Positions 51,473-58,991 of a stretch of DNA of 64,000 bases are shown in pieces. The position numbers and the translations under genes are program-made. Where the stretch lies: positions 26,037-90,036 of the forward strand of contig CAZDLO010000004.1 in assembly GCA_964506325.1 (NCBI GenBank), read 5' to 3'. Below the pieces are notes generated by a model. That model saw only the letters and a list, made by a program, of their open reading frames with translations. It did no database searches and was not told the origin of the DNA. The first letter of the stretch is position 1. Each line of letters opens with the position of its first letter. This DNA is from CAINVV01 sp964506325 (GTDB taxonomy: Bacteria; Bacteroidota; Bacteroidia; Bacteroidales; Prolixibacteraceae).

Positions 51473-52738
51473 TTAGAAGTATCTGATAAGGCCTATTTCA
51501 AGTGCGAATGTATTTACATAACCCTTGTAGGGGAATTGCTGGTGTATGTAGGTTGGGGCAATATAAGCTGACCAGACCTTCCTGAAAAGATGGTTGTACT
51601 CCAGCCTTATCGATTGGGATTGCAGACCAAGAAACGTTGTGGTCTGGCTGTAACGATTCCGCTCATCAGGGGAGACACCGTAATTCAACTTCAATCCGAT
51701 GTAATTCTGGGCATCAGAGAAATAGCGGCGTGCCTGGAATTGCCCGGAAACATAGGTGCCTGTTGAATCTGGTGTGACATATGCCCGGAGGGATAACCAG
51801 TAGTTTCCCAGATATTTACCTAAACTACCTGTGATTGTGTAGAATTCGTCACTTTTGAAATAGAGGGCCCTCATTCCAATGGACGCTTCGAAATTCTTGG
51901 GAAATTTATGATACAACTCTGCACCATACCTGTATGTCGGGAAGAAGGAAGCATCAGAATAGCCGAAATTAAGGTATCCAAAGTTCTTTTTGCCGAGGGT
52001 CGGATAGGCGTCCAGTTCGTACTGGTATCCCTGTTTTCCGTATCTCTGAGCCCAGTTAACCCTGGCAATGACCGGACCAATGGCCGTTTTTCTTCCATAG
52101 GAAAGTGAAGTCATATGCCATGGATCAATGGTTGAACTATTCTCGAAGTAATCCAGGTAATAATCCACCCGAATCCAGTTCTTTCTTAAATCCATCCGGA
52201 CTTTTTCCAGATCATTTCTGGCTTCAGCATTTTGAGGATAGGTTTTCAGCAAGCTCTCCAGCTGATCTGCTGCCTGAGCTGGTTGCCCCATCGCATGAAG
52301 AATCTTTGATTTTTTAAGCATGAAATGTTCATCGGCAGCGTTTTCAGCCAGAACAACATCACAGCTTTTGAGGGCATCCGTATATTTCCCGTCCCAGTAA
52401 TCCACATCCGATGCTGCGTCGAGAGCATCCCAATGTTTTGGATTTTCTTTCAGGACCTGAGATATCAAAACTCTTGTTGAATCGTACTTGCCATCCCAGG
52501 CGTAAGTACGGGCCATAAGTGTGGCAACATCAGAATCAAATTCATTGGCAAGTATTTTCCTGCATAAATCCCTTGCTTCTGCATACTGGCCTTTGGTTGC
52601 CAAATCTTTAGCCTCTCTGTAGGTTTGGGCCTGTGAGGACAGTCCGGTAATCAGAAACACAATAAAAAACGATAAGGAAATACCATTTTTGATTTCTGCA
52701 GAGGCGTAATTGAAAGTTCTATTTTCCCGATTTGCCAT
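51473..52738 (-). CDS. YaiO-type outer-membrane barrel with TPR domain
   Basis: A 421-residue protein: signal peptide (hydrophobic region LSFFIVFLITGLSSQAQ), then about four TPR units (residues 40-180, such as QYAEARDLCRKILANEFDSD), then a beta-barrel of the YaiO type ending in an aromatic C-terminus (ALEIGLIRYF). Typical barrel strands include YFENSSTIDPWHMTSLSYGR and KKNFGYLNFGYSDASFF, each listed in part. YaiO is linked to exopolysaccharide or envelope genes in several bacteria, and its partner here is the LtaS-like membrane gene 11 bases downstream. The two probably form one operon for an envelope modification. Confidence 0.85.
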   Translation of the reverse strand: MANRENRTFNYASAEIKNGISLSFFIVFLITGLSSQAQTYREAKDLATKGQYAEARDLCRKILANEFDSDVATLMARTYAWDGKYDSTRVLISQVLKENPKHWDALDAASDVDYWDGKYTDALKSCDVVLAENAADEHFMLKKSKILHAMGQPAQAADQLESLLKTYPQNAEARNDLEKVRMDLRKNWIRVDYYLDYFENSSTIDPWHMTSLSYGRKTAIGPVIARVNWAQRYGKQGYQYELDAYPTLGKKNFGYLNFGYSDASFFPTYRYGAELYHKFPKNFEASIGMRALYFKSDEFYTITGSLGKYLGNYWLSLRAYVTPDSTGTYVSGQFQARRYFSDAQNYIGLKLNYGVSPDERNRYSQTTTFLGLQSQSIRLEYNHLFRKVWSAYIAPTYIHQQFPYKGYVNTFALEIGLIRYF

Positions 52739-52840
52739 AGGTTCTTGATATAGGATGATCAGTTAATAAGAATGAATCCAAAATTATTAAATTACTTCAA
52801 TTATTTAGTGACAGACATAAAAAAAGAAATCATTATGTTA

Positions 52841-54229
52841 TCATTTTCTCAGATCGCCTCTTGAGTAGGAGAAAAACACACCTGAGAGACACATTCCGGA
52901 ACATATAAGGTATATGAATCTGGTAGTATTGACAAACAGGTAATCAGGCACTTGTGAAATCCCAGACCCGTTAAATGCAGTTGAGAAGGCAAGCGTTACA
53001 ATGGTCATGCTCACCATCTGTCCAATAATCCGCATAGTTGAGGCAGTTCCGGAAGCAGTACTCATCTGATTTTTTTCGACCGAACTCATGATGGTATTCA
53101 TATTTGGCGACGAAAAGAAGGCAAACCCAAGGCCCATAAACAGTAAAACCGCAATGATGACAGGAATTGGAGTTTCCTGGTCAACATAAGACAGGAAAAG
53201 CAGCCCGATGAAATTCATAAACATGCCGGCGGAGGCAAGGATGCGTGGTTCAATTTGGTCGGATAGTTTCCCGGCATAGGGAGAAAGCAGTGCCATGACT
53301 ATTGGCTGGGAAACCAGGATGGCTCCGGCTACCTGGGGCGGAAGCCCTTTCACCTTCTGGAGAAAAAGGCTCATCAGGAAAACAATGGAAGCTGTGGCAG
53401 AATAATTGATAAGTGCCGCTATGTTGGAAAATGCAAATATCCTGTTTCGGGTAAAAAGCTTTGTGTCAAACAATGGGTACTTGGCTTTTAAGCACTGAAA
53501 TACAAATAGCAACAGGAGGAGGATACCCAGGAATAACAGCAGAAACCCATGAGGTTCGTTTAAATGAGATGAATAATAGACAATCAGGATCAGAGCCGAA
53601 CCGTATAAGAGTGCTCCTGCCAGGTCGAATTTTCCCTTGTTTTTCACGGGGATGTTGTGCCTTAGTCTGAGAACTGCCAGGATAATACCTGCAACACCCA
53701 AAATGGCGGAAAACAGGAATATGGAGCGCCAGCCCAAATACCGCGTGAACAAACCGCCTACAAACGGTCCGACTGCCAACCCGAGATAGACTGCGGCTAC
53801 ATTGTATCCCAGCATCTTTCCACGTTCGGATGATGAAAAATTGGAGAGCAGCAGTGGAGCTCCTGTCGTCATGGTCATTGCAGCCCCCAGACCTTGAAAA
53901 GCACGCATGAGGGCTAGTATAAGGCCGTTCGGAGAAATTGCGCACAACAGTGTGGACAAAGTGACAATGACCATGCCCAGTTTGAAAAATTTCACCTCCC
54001 CTTTCATGTCAGCCAGTCTGCCAATCGGGATTAAAAAAATGGCCGTGGAAAGCAGGTAGGATGTTACGATCCAACTGAGAGAAACAGCACTAAGCCCGAA
54101 CTCTTTTTCAATGTCCGGGAGGGCAATGTTGACCGAAGAAATTAGGAAGGGCCCCAGAAAGGAGGAGAGTAATGTTGCGGCAAGGACCGATTTTTGTGTA
54201 TTGCTGTATTTTTGGGATATCATAATCAT
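52841..54229 (-). CDS. MFS drug-exporter of the DHA2 type
   Basis: A 462-residue major-facilitator protein with 14 helices, EmrB/QacA type. Motifs: an opening helix FLGPFLISSVNIALPDIEKEF, SWIVTSYLLSTAIFLIPIGRLADMKG including motif A (GRLADMKG), and the motif C-like GLAVGPFVGGLFTRYLGWR of antiporters. It probably exports amphipathic compounds by proton antiport. Two ATGs at 54229 and 54223 are both possible. Single gene, divergent from mutA with 117 bases between. Confidence 0.88.
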   Translation of the reverse strand: MIMISQKYSNTQKSVLAATLLSSFLGPFLISSVNIALPDIEKEFGLSAVSLSWIVTSYLLSTAIFLIPIGRLADMKGEVKFFKLGMVIVTLSTLLCAISPNGLILALMRAFQGLGAAMTMTTGAPLLLSNFSSSERGKMLGYNVAAVYLGLAVGPFVGGLFTRYLGWRSIFLFSAILGVAGIILAVLRLRHNIPVKNKGKFDLAGALLYGSALILIVYYSSHLNEPHGFLLLFLGILLLLLFVFQCLKAKYPLFDTKLFTRNRIFAFSNIAALINYSATASIVFLMSLFLQKVKGLPPQVAGAILVSQPIVMALLSPYAGKLSDQIEPRILASAGMFMNFIGLLFLSYVDQETPIPVIIAVLLFMGLGFAFFSSPNMNTIMSSVEKNQMSTASGTASTMRIIGQMVSMTIVTLAFSTAFNGSGISQVPDYLFVNTTRFIYLICSGMCLSGVFFSYSRGDLRK

Positions 54230-54307
54230 TTCATTGAACAGAATTACAAAACTCGCAATTTAACGTGAAAATAACAGTCATATTCTGAATATTAAACTTG
54301 AAAGGAT

Positions 54308-54315
54308 TAACTTTG
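54308..54315 (+). promoter_or_regulatory. -7 element of mutA
   Basis: TAACTTTG exactly matches TAnnTTTG, 31 bases before the mutA ATG. The -33 position has only TCTG (54284-54287), with a 20-base spacer. Confidence 0.45.
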
Positions 54316-54346
54316 TGCACTGTTTTTATAAATTAGTTAGAGTCCT

Positions 54347-56260
54347 ATGAATGAGAAAGATATGAAACTGCTCTCGGAATTTCCTCCAATTGCAACTTCT
54401 ACCTGGGAGGAACAAATCATACTCGACCTGAAAGGAAAGGATTATGAAAGGAGCCTGATCTGGAGACCGGATGAAGGTTTTGATGTCAGGCCTTACTATC
54501 GGGCAGAAAATATTGAAGGACTGGATTTTACTGATTGCATTCCCGGGCAGTTTCCTTTTGTCCGTGGTAAATCAAAGAGTGGCAATAGGTGGCTGATCAG
54601 GCAGGACATTGTTGTAAACGACTTTGTTGAAGCAAATCTGAAGGCATTGGATATACTGAACAAAGGGGTGACTTCAATAGGTTTTATTTTCAAAGGATGT
54701 CGTCAGACCGAAGTGGCTGAACTGAAGCAGTTGCTGAAAGGCATTCACCTGGATGCAGTGGAGATAAATTTTATCCTTACATGCCGGCACAAGGCATTTT
54801 TCGAAATCCTGGCAGCATATTTCATTGAACATAAGACTGATGCCGCCACATTGAACATGTCGGTAAATTTTGATCCCATCGGGAAGTTTACCCTAAGTGG
54901 CAAATTCAGTCACAGTGATTCTGAAGTTTTTGAAAAAGTGAAAACCATGGTGGAATGGGGAGAAAAATATCCTCAATTTCATATGCTGGCCGTTCATGGA
55001 ATTTATTTCAACAACGCGGGTGCATCTGTCGTTCAGGAATTGGGCTTTTCCCTGGCTATCGGAGCAGAATACATGACAAGGCTCACTGACCAGGGAACCG
55101 ATGCTTCCCTGGCTGCGAAAAAGATCCGGTTTAATTTTGGAATAGGAGGAAATTATTTTTTGGAACTGGCAAAATTGCGTGCTGCAAGGTTGCTGTGGGC
55201 GAACATTGTCAAGGCTTACAATCCCCTTTGCCGGTGCGGGGGAACGAATGGCGAAGGAGAGTTTTGCGCCTGTGCGGCCAGAATGGTCATACACAGTGAG
55301 ACATCCGTATGGAACAAGACCCTTTATGACCCCTATGTCAATATGCTGAGAACCCAGACTGAGGCAATGTCAGCCGTACTCGGCGGAACCGATTCCCTGA
55401 CTGTTCTTCCTTTTGATTCAGTCTGCGGGCAGCCTAACCCTTTCGCTGAGCGAATTGCACGAAATCAGCAAGCCTTGCTGAAGGAGGAAGTACACCTTGA
55501 TAAAGTGGCAGATCCTGCTGCAGGTTCCTATTACATTGAGACACTGACGGCTTCAATTGCGGAGCATGCCTGGAAACTCTTTCTGAAAATTCAGGACAAG
55601 GGAGGTTTTCTTTCTGCGTTCCGTGAAGGTTTTGTTCAATCTGAAACACAGCAAATGGCTGACAAAAGGAGAAAGGCCATCTCGTCGCGGAGGGAGAGTA
55701 TTCTGGGGGTCAGTCAGTTTCCGAATTTCAATGAAATTCTGAACCCGGATTTGGACTCCTCATTGTTTGATGTTGAAGATCATACTGCGTCGAATGCTGA
55801 AGTTGAAACTATTAAAATGTTCAGGAGAGCACAGCCATTTGAGGCTCTCAGGTACGCGACGGACCAATATTCCGCAAAAAATGCACGTCCAAAAGTCTGT
55901 ATGTTCCCAATTGGAAACCTGGCAATGAGAAAAGCCAGGTCACAGTTTGCCTGCAATTTTTTCGCCGCAGCAGGTTATGAAGTGATAGACAACAACGGGT
56001 TTGACTCTGTTGAGGAAGGGATTGCTTCAACAATGCAAGAAAAACCGGTCATCATAGTTCTTTGCAGTTCAGACGATGAATATGCTGTTCTGGCTCCTGA
56101 ACTTTACAAAATGCTGGAGGGGCGGGCAATAATGGTTGTTGCAGGAGCCCCTGCCTGTATGGATGACTTGAAAGCGCTGGGAATCAGTCAGTTTGTCAGT
56201 GTGAAAACCAATATGCTTGAGGCACTTTCTGAATACAATAAAATGTTGGGAATAAATTAA
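54347..56260 (+). CDS. mutA: Methylmalonyl-CoA mutase, small (non-catalytic) subunit
   Basis: Partner of MutB in the heterodimeric mutase that interconverts succinyl-CoA and methylmalonyl-CoA. The 637-residue chain has the TIM-barrel body but no cobalamin-binding D-x-H-x-x-G. Recognisable regions: LLSEFPPIATSTWEEQI, HNAGA-like FNNAGASVVQELGFSLAIG, RTQTEAMSAVLGGTDSL. Residues 295-309 hold four Cys (C-R-C then C-A-C with nine residues between), an insertion relative to the Propionibacterium protein. mutB follows after 115 bases; both are likely expressed from the promoter at 54308. Confidence 0.92.
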   Translation: MNEKDMKLLSEFPPIATSTWEEQIILDLKGKDYERSLIWRPDEGFDVRPYYRAENIEGLDFTDCIPGQFPFVRGKSKSGNRWLIRQDIVVNDFVEANLKALDILNKGVTSIGFIFKGCRQTEVAELKQLLKGIHLDAVEINFILTCRHKAFFEILAAYFIEHKTDAATLNMSVNFDPIGKFTLSGKFSHSDSEVFEKVKTMVEWGEKYPQFHMLAVHGIYFNNAGASVVQELGFSLAIGAEYMTRLTDQGTDASLAAKKIRFNFGIGGNYFLELAKLRAARLLWANIVKAYNPLCRCGGTNGEGEFCACAARMVIHSETSVWNKTLYDPYVNMLRTQTEAMSAVLGGTDSLTVLPFDSVCGQPNPFAERIARNQQALLKEEVHLDKVADPAAGSYYIETLTASIAEHAWKLFLKIQDKGGFLSAFREGFVQSETQQMADKRRKAISSRRESILGVSQFPNFNEILNPDLDSSLFDVEDHTASNAEVETIKMFRRAQPFEALRYATDQYSAKNARPKVCMFPIGNLAMRKARSQFACNFFAAAGYEVIDNNGFDSVEEGIASTMQEKPVIIVLCSSDDEYAVLAPELYKMLEGRAIMVVAGAPACMDDLKALGISQFVSVKTNMLEALSEYNKMLGIN

Positions 56261-56375
56261 TTTATAGTGATGTGAGGTCTTGATTTTAAGGTAGTTGTAT
56301 TTTTTTATCAGTAATTTGCTGCTTTGGTACAAAGACTAACCAAAACTCACAGGTATCTCAAAATAAAACATTGTC

Positions 56376-58526
56376 ATGACTCCAAATTTTAAAGAGCTCG
56401 GGATAGAAGGAAGGATAAAAACCGGGTACTCCGGGGATGAAAAGAAGCAGGATGAAGCTGCTCCCTTGTGGATAACTCCGGAACTTATACCTGTAAAAGG
56501 GGTATATACCAAGGCTGATCTCGAAGGGATGGAGCACCTGGAGTATGCAGCCGGGAAAGCCCCGTTTTTGCGGGGTCCCTATTCAACCATGTATGTTATG
56601 CAACCCTGGACGATCCGTCAGTACGCCGGATTCTCCACAGCTGAGGAGTCAAATGCATTTTACCGGAGAAATCTTGCCGCAGGGCAAAAAGGTTTGTCCG
56701 TTGCATTCGACCTTGCAACGCACCGCGGATATGATTCTGACCATCCACGTGTAACGGGTGATGTGGGAAAAGCAGGCGTTGCCATCGACTCGATCCTGGA
56801 CATGAAGATCCTGTTTGACCAGATTCCACTTGACAAGATGTCTGTTTCCATGACAATGAATGGAGCTGTCCTGCCAATAATGGCCTTTTATATTGTCTCT
56901 GCACTTGAGCAGGGGGCTAAGCTAGAAGAGCTTTCAGGCACCATCCAGAATGATATTCTCAAGGAGTTTATGGTAAGAAATACCTACATCTATCCTCCTG
57001 AATTCTCCATGAAGATTATTGCCGATATTTTCGAATACACTTCTGCCAGGATGCCAAAATTTAACTCAATCTCAATCTCTGGTTACCATATGCAGGAAGC
57101 AGGTGCAACCGCAGATATTGAAATGGCATACACCCTTGCTGATGGTTTGGATTACATCCGTACAGGAATAAAGGCAGGGCTGGATATTGATGCATTTGCT
57201 CCCAGGTTATCATTTTTCTGGGCTGTAGGAATGAATCATTTTATGGAAATAGCTAAGATGCGGGCCGCAAGGATGATCTGGGCAAAAATGGTCAGACAGT
57301 TCAATCCTAAAAGTGCCAAATCCATGGCATTGCGTACACACTCCCAAACATCAGGCTGGTCACTCACCGAACAGGACCCTTTCAACAATGTTGGACGCAC
57401 CTGTATAGAGGCACTGGCCGCAGCTCTTGGTCATACTCAATCGCTTCATACGAATGCACTGGATGAGGCAATTGCCTTGCCGACAGATTTTTCTGCCCGT
57501 ATTGCAAGAAACACTCAACTTTACCTCCAGCAGGAGACCGGGATCTGCCGTTCTCTTGATCCGTGGGCAGGCTCCTATTATGTTGAATCACTGACCAATG
57601 ACCTGATGCGTAAGGCCTGGGCCCTCATTGAAGAAGTGGAAGAGCTGGGAGGCATGTCCAAAGCCATAGAGACAGGTGTGCCAAAAATGAGAATTGAGGA
57701 AGCTGCAGCCAGGACCCAGGGCAGGATCGACTCGGCTTCTCAGGCCATAATCGGGGTAAACAAATACCGGCTCGACAAGGAAGACCCGATTGACATCCTG
57801 GAGATCGACAACAGCGCAGTACGTCTTTCACAGATAGAAAGACTCAGGAAATTAAGGTCTGAAAGGAATGAAGCCGGGGTTACTGCCGCCCTGGATGCCA
57901 TCACCAATTGTGTGGTTACCGGGAAGGGTAACCTGCTGGAACTTGCTGTGGAAGCGGCGCAACAAAGGGCCACACTGGGAGAAATTTCATTTGCCTGCGA
58001 GAAAATTGCAGGACGTTACAAAGCAACCATAAGAACCATATCCGGAGTGTATTCATCAGAAGCCAAAAATGACAGCGACTTCACAAGGGCGAAGGAGCTT
58101 GTCCAACAGTTCGCAGAGTTAGAAGGCCGTCAGCCTCGAATAATGATCGCTAAAATGGGCCAGGATGGCCATGACCGGGGAGCAAAAGTGGTCGCTACCG
58201 GATACGCTGACCTGGGATTTGATGTCGATATGGGGCCATTGTTCCAGACTCCGGAAGAGGCAGCAAAACAGGCCGTTGAGAATGATGTTCATGTGTTGGG
58301 AATTTCTTCCTTGGCGGCGGGTCACAAAACCTTGATACCTTCAGTGATAGAAGAGATGAAAAAGCTCGGCCGGGAAGATATCATGGTGATCGCAGGGGGT
58401 GTCATTCCGTCGCAGGATTATCAGTTCCTTCACGACGCAGGAGTTGTAGCGATTTTTGGCCCTGGTTCCTCAGTTGCTTCTGCCGGCAGAAAAATCATGG
58501 AAATTTTGATTGCTGCGAGGTCCTGA
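56376..58526 (+). CDS. mutB: Methylmalonyl-CoA mutase, large catalytic subunit
   Basis: Adenosylcobalamin-dependent catalytic subunit, 716 residues. The N-terminal TIM barrel shows TIRQYAGFSTAEESNAFYR and VAFDLATHRGYDSDHPRV; the C-terminal Rossmann-like cobalamin domain has DGHDRG with the lower-ligand His599, then GYADLGFDVDMGPLFQTPEE and VIAGGVIP. In Bacteroidota this enzyme converts succinyl-CoA to methylmalonyl-CoA on the way to propionate. The epimerase and decarboxylase are not in the window. A strong terminator follows. Confidence 0.95.
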   Translation: MTPNFKELGIEGRIKTGYSGDEKKQDEAAPLWITPELIPVKGVYTKADLEGMEHLEYAAGKAPFLRGPYSTMYVMQPWTIRQYAGFSTAEESNAFYRRNLAAGQKGLSVAFDLATHRGYDSDHPRVTGDVGKAGVAIDSILDMKILFDQIPLDKMSVSMTMNGAVLPIMAFYIVSALEQGAKLEELSGTIQNDILKEFMVRNTYIYPPEFSMKIIADIFEYTSARMPKFNSISISGYHMQEAGATADIEMAYTLADGLDYIRTGIKAGLDIDAFAPRLSFFWAVGMNHFMEIAKMRAARMIWAKMVRQFNPKSAKSMALRTHSQTSGWSLTEQDPFNNVGRTCIEALAAALGHTQSLHTNALDEAIALPTDFSARIARNTQLYLQQETGICRSLDPWAGSYYVESLTNDLMRKAWALIEEVEELGGMSKAIETGVPKMRIEEAAARTQGRIDSASQAIIGVNKYRLDKEDPIDILEIDNSAVRLSQIERLRKLRSERNEAGVTAALDAITNCVVTGKGNLLELAVEAAQQRATLGEISFACEKIAGRYKATIRTISGVYSSEAKNDSDFTRAKELVQQFAELEGRQPRIMIAKMGQDGHDRGAKVVATGYADLGFDVDMGPLFQTPEEAAKQAVENDVHVLGISSLAAGHKTLIPSVIEEMKKLGREDIMVIAGGVIPSQDYQFLHDAGVVAIFGPGSSVASAGRKIMEILIAARS

Positions 58527-58576
58527 ATTTTGGATGTACGCGTTATACAAGATTTAAAAATGCAGTATATTTTTGT

Positions 58577-58607
58577 AAAGGGTTGTGAGGATTCACAACC
58601 CTTTTTT
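58577..58607 (+). terminator. Terminator of mutAB
   Basis: AAAGGGTTGTGA (58577-58588) pairs perfectly with TCACAACCCTTT (58593-58604) around the loop GGAT, then a T run to 58607. Confidence 0.9.
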
Positions 58608-58922
58608 ATTGTTTGTGCCGGCAGTATTTTGGCCACCTAATTAATTTGCAAAAAAATGTGGGGTATAAGCAATTTTTTTCATCAGGTAGTGGATTGCTGA
58701 AAACAGATAACTAAATTTATCAATTGTTAGACTGATCAAAGCCGGACCGGTATTTATTAATGACCATTTAATCCTGAAAATGAAATTGCAATGATTTGTC
58801 CGAGGCTGTTAATACTTAAAAAAACTTCATGGTTGTTTCTGCCGGCCTAAAAAATCAAATTTTATACTCATGAAACGAGCATGGGCCAAGCCAACAATAG
58901 CGATGCAGATTCAACAGCAAGT

Positions 58923-58942
58923 TTCCCCGATGAATCGGGGAA
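58923..58942. promoter_or_regulatory. Perfect hairpin upstream of the fucosidase gene
   Basis: TTCCCCGA, loop TGAA, TCGGGGAA: an exact 8-bp GC-rich stem, 50 bases before the start at 58992. It has no T run. Possibly a 5' leader structure, an operator or a dispersed repeat. Confidence 0.4.
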
Positions 58943-58991
58943 GGCAATGAGTTCATACTGATATTCAATAATATACTAATACTATTTACGA

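Larger units (their letters stand above)
58527..58991. other. 465-base intergenic region
   Basis: Contains the mutB terminator (58577-58607), about 300 bases of AT-rich sequence with no gene seen, and the perfect hairpin at 58923-58942 just before the fucosidase gene. No convincing promoter motif or RNA gene was recognised. Confidence 0.5.
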
